A DNA stretch of 64,000 nucleotides from Triplophysa rosa (GCF_024868665.1 NC_079898.1:24576735-24640734); one strand, 5' to 3'. Counted from the stretch's first letter, positions 27,595 to 39,336 are shown. Notes: generated by a model not told the origin, from the letters alone. Translations and numbers: made by a program.

Positions 27595-29789
27595 CCCATA
27601 TTTTCTTTAAATATGTATTATTTCATACATGTATATCTCAGTGATACTTGTGGAAATGTTGTGCTATGAACATAGTTTTACCCTCTTAGCAATTTGAAGG
27701 AGTCTCTGTTAAAACTGTAAAACTGATGCGTGTTAGGGAGGGTCTGTGTGTTGTTTGCTTGAAACAGAGAATGAAACAGAGAATATTCAGGTGTTGGGTG
27801 AAGTCTGACATTGATGCTAATGGAAAACAAGCTCATCAGTGTTAAAAAGCAGGTGTACGACTCTGTGGTTAAAAGTTTAGATTTTTTCTATTATATGTGT
27901 AACTCATTTAGACACGAAACCTAAACACCACAGCAAGACTCGCAACATCTTGGACATGCTCAAAATAATGTGCGTGCTGCAAACACATGAAATACAGACT
28001 GTCCAGAATCTCCTCTGTCAATGATTGTGGTCTGTGGCTCTGCACAAGTTTTCTTTAACGTGTTCTTATTACGGTCACAATTTCTGTAAGCTCTTCATTT
28101 CAGTGCTTGCAAGACTATTTCGATATTTTTATTTCTCATGAATTAAACTGGGCCCAAATTGATAAACATACAGAACATACTCATTCATATTATTATGTAC
28201 TTCTGTTGTTTCAGTCTTGCAGATGTCGACCTGCAGAAGACTTATGTGTGCTTGTGAAGCCGAGGAAAGTGTTTTAACGGTGAGAAAATTGCACGTGACA
28301 GTTTCACAGGGACTGTTGCTTCTTGTGCAGTTGACGTGCTGACTGTCCAGCTCTCATGCATCTCATTTGAATACACCTAAACTGTACTAAAACCTGCTCT
28401 AGTTTTTTTCTTTACTTGGCAAGCACTGCTTTCTCTCATGAAATGCAAATCTAGTTACTATTATACCACAGCGCTTTTAAATGCAGAATGAGTTCAAACT
28501 TTTGACTGATAATCTATGCTCTTTTACAATATACTGTAGAAAAATCACTTATATTGGCTTATAATGTGTGTTGTCTTTCAGTTCCTCTCGCTTTAACATG
28601 ACATAAACAAAAGTGTTACATGTTACACCCCTGTTCTCACTTTGTGTTTCTTCTGTAGATTTGCAGAATGATTTCTCATGTTATCAGCTCACTTCTATTC
28701 TCGGATGGACCCTGAATAAGGCTGTACATTGCATGCAAACACAGAAATACAGTATGGAGTCAAATCGCCCTTTTCTTTTGGGACCACTCTATTACATAGA
28801 CCCACGACAGCATATGTATACCAAAATGTGCTGCTGTTTATTAAGTCCCAAATATATTTCACATGACCGATTCAGCCTACTACATTAGCGGTCATTATAT
28901 TTGTAGTCAGAAATCCTGTACTGTTGAATTCCAGCCGGTCATAACGGTCCATTACTCACTGGAACATGTGAGCTATAGAGATGTTAGATGCATTTATTAT
29001 AACATGCTCAAAAAAATCAAACAGAAACGATTTTATGAGCATTTCCACTGAGCTTTCCAATGCTGCGGATATTCTGGAAGCGCACGTCCCGTCTGCTCCA
29101 AGTCATCTCCTAAAATCTGTTCCACTGTAGTGAGGGTCTCTCAAAAATAGCCCGTCTAGACGTTATGAATGACATCGACATCCATCTACCACCTCATATT
29201 ATGGCAGGTCGTTTTGTAAGGACCACCGTACATACACCTCTTGTTTCTTAATCTGTCTGTGTTTTTGGTAATGTGTTTAGCACACGCTCCAGAGTCCGCT
29301 GTCACATACAATTATACACTCGAGTACTGAAAACACAGACTAACTCTGCACTTCGGCAGAACAGACGCGCACACACGGATCGCGTGCATGCGTTGACTAT
29401 TTTACAAAGAAAGTACAATCTCGAGATTCGCGATTGTGATGTAGACTAAAAGCAGTTGGGTACTTAAAAAAGACGAGCCCTTAGATATGCCCCATCTTCC
29501 TTTTCCAACAGGAAGTACATCAGCGCAGGACAGAACACAGCGCTCATGAAGGGAGCACGTATTATGCTTTTAAACTTTTTAGTGTATAATCTTGCTGTTT
29601 GAGCACAACGAAGGTCAGCTAAATGACAAAACATTATTTATATTATCTTATTTTTTGAGCTTGTATTTATAAGAGAAACTGGTCGCCATTTTTAGTGTTT
29701 AAACCCTAGAAGCTAAAGCTCGCACAACATACGTTTTGTGAGTGTTTTGGAAGTGATGGGAACTACAATGAATAAACAGACATCACCTG

Positions 29790-30759
29790 ACCTGGTTATT
29801 CCGCCGCACCTTGGTAGCAATGAATTCATGATTTTTTTTAACGAGATAATCGAAAACATACGAGACAAAATAGTAAAAACTCAACCTCCAAGTCTGTCCT
29901 ATAAATTAGTACCAACCATCGCCCCAAAAGAAAGGCTACATTGTTTTTCACCTATAAAACAGGAAGATTTAATTAAACTTATTGCAACATCTAAACCTAC
30001 AACTTGCTTATTAGACCCCATACCAACTAAATTATTAAAAGAGTTATTACCCGTTGCAATTGAGCCCATTTATAACATTATCAACTCGTCAATTAATCTA
30101 GGCCATGTCCCAGCACCCTTTAAACTGGCCGTCATTAAGCCTCTTATCAAGAAACCAAACTTACACCCCAATGAACTAGGAAACTATAGACCAATTTCAA
30201 ATCTCCCTTACCTGTCTAAAATACTAGAAAAAGTAGTGTCCACTCAGTTGTGCTCTTTCTTACAAAATAATGACATACACGGAAAATTTCAGTCAGGCTT
30301 TAAACCGCATCATAGTACTGAAACTGCGCTCGTTAAAATTACAAACGACCTGCTTATAGCATCAGATAAAGGTAACATCTCACTCCTAGTCCTGCTCAAC
30401 CTTAGTGCTGCGTTCGATACTGTAGACCATAAAATACTTCTAGATTGTGTCCTCGTTGGCTCTCGTCCCACCTTCCTCGTTACAATCGCTTACACAATTA
30501 TACCGGTATTCAGGGACAGGCACTACAATGGTTCAGATCTTACTTATCAGACAGACATCAGTTTGTCCATTTAAATGGGGAATCATCAAATCTAACGCAA
30601 TTATGGATTACCTCAGGGATCGGTTTTAGGACCCTTGCTATTCTTGCTATCATATACATGCTTCCCCTTGGAAACATTATTAGAAAACATGGAATTAGCT
30701 TCCACTGTTATGCAGATGATACTCAGCTATATATCTCATCAAGACCAGATGATTCCTTC
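29790..30759 (+). mobile_element. L2-like LINE fragment, reverse transcriptase part 1 (decayed)
   Basis: The translation shows hallmarks of a CR1/L2-clade reverse transcriptase: [50 protein letters not shown] and [11 protein letters not shown]. The last contains the catalytic YADD. The reading frame breaks after DTVDH, passes through frames carrying [20 protein letters not shown] and the [12 protein letters not shown] block, then changes again, so at least two frameshifts have occurred. LLNLSAAFD replaces the catalytic LLDLSAAFD Asp with Asn. No endonuclease domain is present; the copy is 5'-truncated and dead. Confidence 0.85.
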
Positions 30760-31380
30760 TGTCACGGTCCCACCGTCTTGTTTATGAAATTCTAGTCGTG
30801 TGGTGGGATCGGGGCAGAGTCCTTGGGTTTTATGTGGGAAGGCCATGAGATGTTTATGTTTTTACCTCTCATGTGTTTTTCCAGTGTCTCGTCTCTGTTC
30901 CCGCCATCTCGTTTCCTCGTTATCTTTCCCTGAGTGTTTAATGTCCCACACCTGCCCCATGTAATTATCCCTCGTTTGTCTTCCCTATATATACCCTCTT
31001 GTTTCTTTGTCCTGTGCTCTTGTATTGCGTGTACGTATGTTTTGTGCGTTCAGTATATTCTTGTACTCTTGCTGTTATCCGTGGTCCTGTTCATCACCTT
31101 GTTCTTATCTTGTGAGTTTTGTGTTTTGCCATACCCTGCCTTAGTTACCCTGCCGTGTTTTTGTAAGACGTTGTGTCGTGTGATATTTTAGTTTAGCTTG
31201 TCCTGCTGTTTTTGCCCCATCGAGGGAAGTGTTTTGTTTTCAGTGTTTTCATTTATATTAGTCTTGTCCGCGTTACCCCCTCGTGGGTGTTTTTGTTTGT
31301 TTAGTTGTTACAATAAATATATTTGTTTACCCCTTCACTGCCTGCCTGCGCTTGGGTTCTTCCAGCCGGTCATCGTGACA
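30760..31380. mobile_element. Solo LTR inserted in the LINE, with 5-bp target duplication
   Basis: The 621-bp insert begins TGTCACGG and ends CGTGACA, an inverted TGTCA/TGACA pair. It is flanked by CCTTC on both sides (30755-30759, 31381-31385). It shares segments with the LTRs at 49073 and 50994, such as CTCGTCTCTGTTCCCGCCAT and the 3' part ending in GGGTTCTT. It contains a CTATATATACC TATA-like box near 30985 and AATAAA near 31312. No internal region is present, so it is the product of LTR-LTR recombination or a family member reduced to one LTR. Confidence 0.88.
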
Positions 31381-31385
31381 CCTTC

Positions 31386-31735
31386 CAGCTATCCAAATTG
31401 GTAGAGTGCATCGAAGATATAAAACATTGGATGACTTGTAATTTCTTTCTTTTAAATTCTAATAAAACAGAAATGTTACTTATCGGACCGAAGACACATG
31501 AGCAGAATATTTCGGATTATAACCTGCAAATTGAAGGCTGCACTGTTACTCCAACAAATACAGTTAAAGACCACGGCGTTATATTAGACAGCAACCTGTC
31601 ATTTAAAAATCACATCTCAAATGTCACAAAAACAGCCTTCTTCCACCTCAAAAATGTTGCCAAGTTACGAAATATTTTAAGTGTTGCTGACGCAGAGAAG
31701 CTTATTCATTTAAGTTTTTTCATTGTGCATTCCAA
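31386..31735 (+). mobile_element. L2-like LINE fragment, reverse transcriptase part 2
   Basis: The reading frame interrupted by the solo LTR resumes here: LVECIEDIKHWMTCNFFLLN, NKTEMLLIGPKTHEQNIS, VKDHGVILDSNLSFKNHISN and KLRNILSVADAEKLIH. These are the typical C-terminal RT/thumb blocks of fish L2 elements (W(M)..N.L.LN..KTE and LGV.LD..LSF). The sequence ends abruptly; the 3' part (AAARVV... onward) is missing at this site. Confidence 0.8.
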
Positions 31736-33318
31736 TTAATATCAATCAAACTACAGTTGGTTTGTTTTGATTTAAGCCATAATAACTCAAAAAATACAGC
31801 TAACTGTACAGATTAAAACATATAATAAAAAAAGTCAACGTTTTTACAAACAGAGTTATTTCATTTGTACGCTTTCACGCTAGCGATGGTTAGATTTAGA
31901 TGGATGATTTGGGCTTCATTGTTGCTTTTTTCGAGTAATCGTATGCGTTTGTATTTTTTATTACATTTGTATGAATTCACATGAAATAACCACGTTGTGA
32001 AATAGTTATGAATTCCTGTGAGATCTGACTTGGAAAGCTTTAAGAATGCATAGAAAACACATGATAAGATCTAAACATTAGAAATGTTATATACTAGAGA
32101 TATTAGAAATCTTCCCACACTGAAGCCCTTTAAAGTTCCTTTCAAACAACAGCGCGCTTTCAAAATTTCCTACGCAAGCCGAATAATGATCCGTCAGAGA
32201 AAATGTGCGATTACAGGAGAAAATCTCTCTCACTCATCACAGTGATTAGATTCCCTCTCGCTGCTTCAGATCAGCGACGAGAAATCCCTCTTCCACACTC
32301 CTCGTATGCCCAACATTTGCCTAATCAACTCCAGAGCCTGCACTTTATAAATAGGAATAGTTCCGAGCTAAATTAGACACAGGAGCCGGACCCTCCGCTG
32401 AGACCCTCATGCAGTTTTCATTACACTCTTCCCTGTCCAATATCCAGACCCTCCATATCTAGTTACACATTTCAGTTCTCGCTGTGGATGCTGATATTTC
32501 GGGGGCCGAGGGTAATGGGCGGCTGCCGAAAGCCTTTGAATGTCGTCCAGCGCGGTGAAGTATCAATTTATAGGAGCACGAACCATGTGTTTATGAAATT
32601 AATAAACTCTGTGCAGTCGACTCGAGTTTTGCAGGCCTTTCATAGCGCACGAGCAGATCTGCAGGCTGAACGCTCGGGGTAGTTCTGACGTTCTGCCATG
32701 AACGTTTTCAGAACTCTGTATGAAAGATGTTTTCTTTAGCTCGAGCTGATGGAACAGCGAGTGGTTTTGCTTTGCTTTGGATGTCTGCTCTTAGAGTTAT
32801 GTAAGGTCACGTCAGTAGTAAGAATCAGTTGGAAGATTCGGGCAGCTTTGATTGGTCGATTGGCTTTGTGTGTGTTTTTTTGTTTGTGCACGTGCATGGA
32901 TGTTGTGGAGGCATGTTGCATATTTAAGATGAGTTCACATGCATTCGATATAATTTCTCAATCGATTTTACACATTTAAATTCATTAGGAAGTACTGGAT
33001 TGTTTTCAGTAAATACATTTATGTTTTGAAAGCATTGAGTAACATTATCGCCATCATCATCTCATTTAAGACTCACCTGTATCTCTTGTCTACTCTTGTG
33101 TTCTCCTGCTCTTCTCACATCATCTTTTCTCACACCGTTTCAACTTTCAAAGTTAAAGAAATCATCTTCTTATATTCTTTCCTCCGCTTCCCACTTCACT
33201 TCTCCTTACTCCACATTTCTTCTGGGTCAACATTGCTGTACTGATGCGCTCATCCTCCTAGTAGCATGGCCTTGTAAACGGTACTGTTTAGCGTGTTGAC
33301 AAAATGTTTATATGCTCT

Positions 33319-33372
33319 CCTGTAAGTCGCTTTGGATAAAAGCGTCTGCCAAATGTAATAAATGTAAGTGTA
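33319..33372 (+). mobile_element. LINE/SINE 3' tail
   Basis: GTAAGTCGCTTTGGATAAAA followed by GCGTCTGCCAAATGTAATAAATG is the 3' terminal motif of fish L2-like LINEs and of SINEs that borrow it. The upstream 33040-33318 may be the 3' untranslated part of the same element, but nothing diagnostic is visible there. Confidence 0.7.
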
Positions 33373-33564
33373 ACTCTTTTGAAAACCACATTTCATCATA
33401 GACAGCACTAAGATGAAATGGGGAACAAATGGAGAGGTTTGTTAAGGCTTCTGCTTCTCAGATGTTTCTGCTGAAAAAAGGGCCTATGCTGACTTCCTTG
33501 GTATCACCAGAGTTTGTCTCAAACTGTGTTCAGATTTGCCAAAACTCTAAAAATCATTTTCCTG

Positions 33565-33747
33565 AGGTCTTTCAACATATCGTGGAAGACAAAAGAAGAT
33601 ATTTTGAGAAATGTGTCCATACGGTGAAAGTCAATGGGGGCCAAAGTTGTTTGGACATTCTTCAAAATATATTTTTGTGTTCTGCAGAAAAAAGGTCTGA
33701 AATGACATAAGGGTGAGTAAAATATTTTGGGGGTTATTTTTGGGTCA
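33565..33747. mobile_element. Angel-like MITE variant, partial
   Basis: AAAGAAGATATTTTGAGAAA, then GTCAATGGGGGCCAAAGTTG, then TGACATAAGGGTGAGTAAAA. This subfamily ordering is also seen at 41496, 42947, 44808 and 48606. Confidence 0.6.
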
Positions 33748-34001
33748 ACATTGATATATGTTTGGGGGTGTATTAACATGCAATGAGGACAGCAGGAGTA
33801 CTTCTGCTGTATTCGTGTGTGACTGTGTTTGTGTTAATGTTTGTGTGTCCATTTATGTAAGTATACAGGCTTGTATAGTTATATTTATATATATATTTAT
33901 ACCCGGTGTGCGTGCGTGTGTGTGCGTTTTAGACTGCTGCTTTAGTGCAGCAGGTGTGACCTCATTGTGGTTGCTGCAGAAGCAAACAGAGTCTGCATCA
34001 G

Positions 34002-34003
<2 letters not shown>

Positions 34004-34038
<35 letters not shown>
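34004..34038. repeat. (CA)n microsatellite
   Basis: An uninterrupted run of about 17 ACs, the longest CA tract in the window. Confidence 0.95.
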
Positions 34039-34039
<1 letters not shown>

Positions 34040-34898
34040 TCGCCTTTGTCTTTCTTTATCTTTCTCACACTTTCTCACTTGTATGTGCACCGTTATGCAA
34101 GCATGTTCTGTATTGCATATTCACTGTACTTTAATATGTGTGACATCTTCCCCTAATAAAGCTCGTGTTTAAAGTCGAGTGAAAAAAACCTGCTTTGAGC
34201 TGCTTGTTGTGTAAACTTGCACGTTGTACCTGAAGTAGTAAACAATTGAAATGTTATTAATTGAAAGGTGATGTCATTTTTTTTTAAGTAAAAATCTTTG
34301 TCATATTTCAGATTATTGCACAATTGGGGTGTTTTCTCCGGACAGGGTGAACACTGTAGATCTGTTGCATTTTCTAAAAGTTGTTTTGTCCAACCCAGCA
34401 ATATCGGCTCAACCAATGGTGTGACTTTGGGGCGGGACTATGAGTTAATCTGGCCATTGGCAGACGGGGACGGATCAAGAAACTAGTATGAAAACTGTAT
34501 TTTACTTTGTAACACATCTGACCTTCAATTTTCAAAGATGAGTTTTGAAAAAGTGTTGCATTTGATTAGCACTTCAGAATGTTTCTCTTCTGGATTATAG
34601 AGCTGCTTTACTTTAGAGTTAATAATAAGTTTAATGTAACATGGCAATTTTTTGTCAACTTTTTTATTATGAGCAATGGGTCATTTTTCACTTGCATCAT
34701 ACCATTTCAGTTTATTTAGATCATATCCTTTATTAGATAAACCAATAAAAATGTATTTAGTGTAAACATAATCTGAAAAGCAGCTTTGACACTCAAAACA
34801 GAATTCAGAGCTCATTTACCGTATTCCTCAATCAGATCAAATTGGTGCAAGAAAGAGAAATAACCAGAACTATCAAATTTAACAAAGTTTATTTTTTA

Positions 34899-35131
34899 CA
34901 TATCGCTGCTGTCCTTCTGAAAACTTGTGTTTCCATATTTTCTGATTTTTCTTTTTTTGCCATGAATCATTATTATTAGTCACCCTTTATATTTGTCATT
35001 GGGCTTTGCAAATAACTAACCAATAAGCAGTGCTTGTCAACATGGACAAAGTATGTAATAATTTAAAAAGTTTTTTCCTGAAACAGAGCGAATTTGGACA
35101 TTCAAAGTTTCAGAAGGACAGCGACGATATG
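34899..35131. mobile_element. Fold-back MITE with CATATCG ends
   Basis: The left arm CATATCGCTGCTGTCCTTCT is repeated inverted at the right end (AGAAGGACAGCGACGATATG), giving a 233-bp element. TTTA flanks it on both sides (34895-34898 and 35132-35135) and may be the target duplication. Confidence 0.7.
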
Positions 35132-35299
35132 TTTATTGTCTTATTTTGCATGATTGACTGGTGGATATCATCCCAAATTCATTTTCTAAATGTAATGACA
35201 TAAAATAATTTTCTTTCTTGGCATGCTATCGTAATTTTCATCACCTCGTCTTAAACCTTGTGACACTATAGGGTATGTACAGTTTGACAATCACTTCAT

Positions 35300-35840
35300 G
35301 AATAATATAAGAATGCAGCGGCAAGAGTGGTCTTCAATGAACCGAAGAGAGCGCACGTCACTCCTCTCTCCACTAAGTTACATTGGCTCCCTATAGTCGC
35401 TCGAATCAAATTCAAGACTCTTACCTTCACCCCCTTACCTTCACTCGCTAATGCAGACTTATATACCCGCCAGATCCCTACGCTCTGCAAACGAACGTCT
35501 TGTGGTGCCATCCCAAAAAGGTAAAAAATCTCTCTCACGTACCTTCTCGGGATCGGTTCCACATTTATGGAATGATCTGCCCGCTGCTACAATATTAGCA
35601 GATTCTGTGGCCATCTTTAAGAACCGTCTGAAAACACATCTCTTCCGTCAACACCTGACTGATCAGTTCTGACTGAAAAAACTTTTCTCTGTATACTGTG
35701 GTAGGCTATATGAGACCAGTTTTCTTTTATTGCACTTATGCTTTTTGTTGTCCTTATGTTGTTCCAATTGCTTCCATTGTTTCCCTCATCTGTAAGTCGC
35801 TTTGGATAAAAGCGTCTGCTAAATGACTAAATGTAAATAT
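35300..35840 (+). mobile_element. L2-like LINE 3' end (C-terminus and tail)
   Basis: Translations in two frames show AAARVVFNEPKRAHVTPL, TKLHWLPIVARIKFKTLTF, PARSLRSANERLVVPSQ and LSRTFSGSVPHLWNDLPAA, the standard C-terminal block of fish L2 ORF2. It is followed by FKNRLKTHLFRQHL and a stop. The 3' tail GTAAGTCGCTTTGGATAAAA then GCGTCTGCTAAATGACTAAA ends the copy. At least one frameshift is present. It may be a separate 5'-truncated insertion, or the distal part of the copy at 29790. Confidence 0.88.
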
Positions 35841-37562
35841 AATTAATTTCTACCCGGCAATATTCTTATTTTCTAGTTATTGAATTTAAACAAAAATCGG
35901 TTCAAATGAACCATCAGTTCAAAGCTTTTTAACCCCTATCTGTTTTTCCATCTGTTTGTTAACAAAGTCATATTAAGACTAAATCAGGAATACTGTCCAA
36001 GACAACAGATCAGTTCAACAGCGACTGAAAAACCAGACACTTCTTGAAATTAATTGCGATCCACTAACAAGAAAATGAACCGAGTGAGTAGTTTATTTCT
36101 GTTCCTCTTCATTATGACCTTTAAGTTAGTTAACTAGCTTTTTATTTATTTAACTAGTCATTCTGAATTCTGATTGGATGTGGCACATTTAAAGCTGTTT
36201 TAATGCACCAGTTTGCTATGTTGCTTGGTAACTGTACAACACCTACAGTTAATGAACCATATTTCTAGGGGGAATGAGTATTTATTTGAAATATTAATGG
36301 TGTATTTAATTATTTTATCAGATTAATCACATTACAATGATTTGGACCGCAGCTGAATACAGTTCTCTGGAGTGGTATTATTGCTTTGTTTAACAGATGG
36401 CAAATAATAAAATGATTAAGAGATTTAGGGGGGAAAAGGTTCGGACAACCATAAGTGGCAAACCACATGGAACACAAGATTTAGCGAGTAGGGCTAAACT
36501 TGAGTTTATGTATTTGTTATTGATTGGATTGTGAAAACTGGGTGTTTCGTACTGTACCAGCATGGAGGCAGGTGTTATTTTCATTTTGTTTGAGACTATT
36601 GCGTGCACCAAAAAGCAATTCAAAACAAGACCAAAAAAATATATCGCCAGTTTTGATTTCATGTACACGCCCATTAATATTAACTTTCTCACTCTAACTG
36701 AGCATTACACACAGATAATACTTTGCCTCTGTTTGTTTTTCAACACGTCCCAGACAAGACTGTCCCAGCCTAAGAAGCACCTCATCACGCGTGTTGACGT
36801 TGCCATGGTGACAAATGGAGGACAAGGAGCTCAGGAGATGCAAATGCCGGTAAATGGCTAATGTTGACTTGGGCCCGTACCCACACATATACACAGCGAC
36901 CACAGAGATGCCGAGAGTGCCCTGGCTCCACAAGTTGACTGGTTTGTGAGTTCCAGTAAAGGTTGGTCTAGCTGGTTCCTCCCTAAGAGTGCGTTTATGG
37001 TGCTAATGCTTGCGGTGAGCAGCCCATTATGATCCAAACCCATCAGAACTGCTTCAAACAGACTGTCTGCACTGCAGCGTTATAAAACAAACATCTCGCG
37101 GCACATGAATCTACAGGTATATGGATGCCAGTAATTGCGTGTTTGGCTAAATTGGCGGATTTCTGCATTTTTGGCATAATAAACACGTATGGTTTATTTT
37201 TCAGAAGACCTTGTGATACGTTCATGAACCATCCTGATGTTTCTATCATGGATATTAAAAGCAGGCTACACAAGAGTACAGAAATATACATGGTCAATAT
37301 ACACAATCTGAGGTCTTTACTGTCAACCGTCAAGCTATAAACTGCATAAGCAACACTTGAAAATGTGTTATGATGATAGTTCTCAGAGGAGTTTGTATTC
37401 CAGGTAGCCTGCAACCCACACACACGCATACAATCACACGTTCGTAACTGCTAAACTGCAACGGTCACACCACGCACCATGACTACACAAGAACGTTACG
37501 ACTGTCACAAGTTTTCCCCACAGCAGCAGAGGAGGAAGAGAAGGATCAGATGGGCGACTTAC

Positions 37563-37620
37563 CTCGCAGCAAACTGGATGAGTAATTGGAGAAAGTGTCG
37601 AAGATGCTGTTCGAAGCCAT
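37563..37620 (-). CDS. runx3: runx3 distal-promoter (P1) first coding exon
   Basis: On the minus strand an ATG at 37620 opens a 19-codon exon reading MASNSIFDTFSNYSSSLLR. It ends with one extra G before a consensus donor (GTAAGT). RUNX P1 isoforms start with MASNSIFD-like or MASDSIF-like peptides; human RUNX3 begins MASNSIFDSF, so the match is specific. The leftover G joins AC at the acceptor inside the P2 exon (position 14284) to make Asp, giving ...[11 protein letters not shown] as in other vertebrate RUNX3 proteins. The P1 isoform therefore replaces the first five residues of the P2 protein with 19. P1 is the distal promoter, commonly the lymphoid/haematopoietic one in mammals. The exon is too short to stand out in an ORF scan and was identified from its peptide and splice phase. 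Confidence 0.95.
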
Positions 37621-37884
37621 GTGTCCCGTTCAGGAGGGAAAAGAACTGGCCTCTCCGCTGCCTCGACGACTCACGCCTGAGAGGACGACAGTTCGAGAGA
37701 GAGAGAAATAAAGGAACTACATAGACTGGCTGCAACCAAGAATTTGGGGTTTGAGAATGCCACAGGAATCTTTTGCCACAAGCCGACTAACAGAACTGCA
37801 TATGTGCTGTGTGGCGAGAGCGAGAGAGCAAGACCTAGTGAGAGATACCGACCCCTGAGATGGACTCACCTGATGATGAAGACT

Positions 37885-37885
37885 A

Positions 37886-37930
<45 letters not shown>

Positions 37931-37943
37931 TTCGCTCTCTCTC
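37885..37943. repeat. (CT)n tract in the P1 leader/promoter
   Basis: A CT run with a few TTT and TCG interruptions; GA-rich in the direction of runx3 transcription. GAGA-type tracts near start sites can affect nucleosome occupancy, and length variation here could modulate P1. Confidence 0.9.
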
Positions 37944-38309
37944 ACTGGTGGTGGTTGTTGAAGTCGTATAAAGTGGTTTAGTCTGATAGTTGAAACTTCA
38001 GGTGTCTGACGCTCTGGCAGCGGTGATCTCCGTGGTAACGGCCTGTCAGTCGCATGTCTGAGGTATCCGAGGTCACAGCTCCCGCGGCAACGCTGTTGCA
38101 TGGCAATCCCGCCTACTGATTGGTGAAGCTCTGGTCACGTGACTATCTCTCGCTCTCTCACTCACATGCAAAGAAGTTCTCTTTCCCTTCACATAGTTTT
38201 TCACACCTCTCTGATTGGCTGACGGTTGTTTCTAAAAGGCCGATGGGTCTTTGGCCTTCCAGAACAGCGGCCGAAAAAATGCACAAGACCTAAACTAAGG
38301 AAAGTGGAA

Positions 38310-38317
38310 TATAAAAG
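38310..38317 (+). promoter_or_regulatory. Strong TATA-like motif facing away from runx3
   Basis: TATAAAAG on the plus strand, about 690 bp upstream of the P1 ATG and roughly 95 bp beyond the distal CCAAT box. It would direct transcription near 38340 away from runx3. No ORF of note follows, so any product would be non-coding. Functional status unknown. Confidence 0.35.
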
Positions 38318-38853
38318 GGATTATGGCGGGAAAGAGAGTGCAGAGTTGTTTTAAAGAGTATGAGTGTGTTTTGGTGGTTTTAGGCCTGTTAAACAACCCC
38401 TCCACCCTCACTCACCACTTGATAGTATCTCGGTGTTAGCTTCATTAAAAACAGCCGTGCCAGTCATTTCAGCCTTCCTCTAACTTGGTTTTAGCCTAGT
38501 TTTTAGCCAGTACTCTCTGCTCGCTTAATTTTACATGTTTGTGGTGGCCTACTTTTTTATTTCCAAAATATCTGTGCTATTTGCACATACGACCTGATTT
38601 TAGTGACCTTTTTAAAGGTAATGGGTTTATCAACACCATCTACCAGCAGTTAGGCTATTGTAAAGGTGTTAATGTCCGTGTTTGTGGGTGGCTTGACATT
38701 TTTCACCAAAATCTCTTTCGACTTGCATAGATGTCCATAGTTTTTAGATGAGAGAGTTGCTGTGATAAACTCATACGGGGTTATTGACATGAATATCACA
38801 TTTATTTTCACCTTAAATGATCAAGTTGGCTGTGAATCTGTCCAGACAGGCCT

Positions 38854-39310
38854 GAAGTTATGGCGACGTTATGTTGATGTTATGGTGACATCATAGTGAC
38901 ATTAGATGGAAGTTATGGTAAAGTTATGTTGATGTTACATTGACGTTACTTTGTTGAAGTTACGGTGAAGTTACTGTGAAGTTACGGTGAAGTTACTGTG
39001 AAGTTACTGTGAAGTTACTGTGAAGTTACGGTGAAGTTACTGTGAAGTTACTGTGAAGTTACTGTGAAGTTACGGTGAAGTTACTGTGAAGTTACGTTGA
39101 AGTTACGGTGAAGTTACGGTGAAGTTAAGGTGACGTTAAGGTGAAGTTACTGTGACGTTACTGTAAAGTTACTGTGAAGTTACGGTGAAGTTATGTTGAC
39201 GTTACATTGAAGTTATGGTGACATTACGTTGAAGTTACGGTAAAGTTACGTTGAACTTACGGTAGACTTATGGTGAAGTTATGTTGAAGTTATGGTGACG
39301 TTGTGGTGAA
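38854..39310. repeat. 12-bp minisatellite, about 38 units
   Basis: A tandem array of a GAAGTTACGGTG/GAAGTTACTGTG dodecamer. The central part (about 38945-39120) is nearly homogeneous, and units at both edges are more diverged (GACGTTATGTTG and similar). This is the usual pattern of expansion from the array centre. It lies only 26 bp from the hAT element at 39337. Confidence 0.95.
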
Positions 39311-39336
39311 TGTACTTGATAGCACATTGACATATC

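Larger units (their letters stand above)
37621..38330 (-). promoter_or_regulatory. runx3: runx3 P1 5' UTR and distal promoter region
   Basis: The region upstream of the P1 ATG on the minus strand contains a GA-rich tract (plus-strand CT, 37885-37943) and two RUNX-core motifs (GTGGTT at 37951-37956 and 37973-37978). It also has a CACGTG E-box within GTCACGTGAC at 38134-38143, and CCAAT boxes on the minus strand (plus ATTGG at 38119-38123 and 38214-38218). No TATA is obvious on the minus strand. The arrangement fits a TATA-less distal promoter; the start site is unknown. Confidence 0.6.

Noticed and set aside
31740..35299. Single LINE split by 3.5 kb
   Set aside because: The pieces at 29790-31735 and 35300-35840 fit end to end with roughly 30 codons missing. 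However, no target duplication or single inserted element explains the gap, so they are reported as separate fragments.
37479..37724. 81-codon plus-strand ORF across the P1 exon
   Set aside because: It is antisense to the runx3 P1 exon; the real coding signal is on the minus strand.
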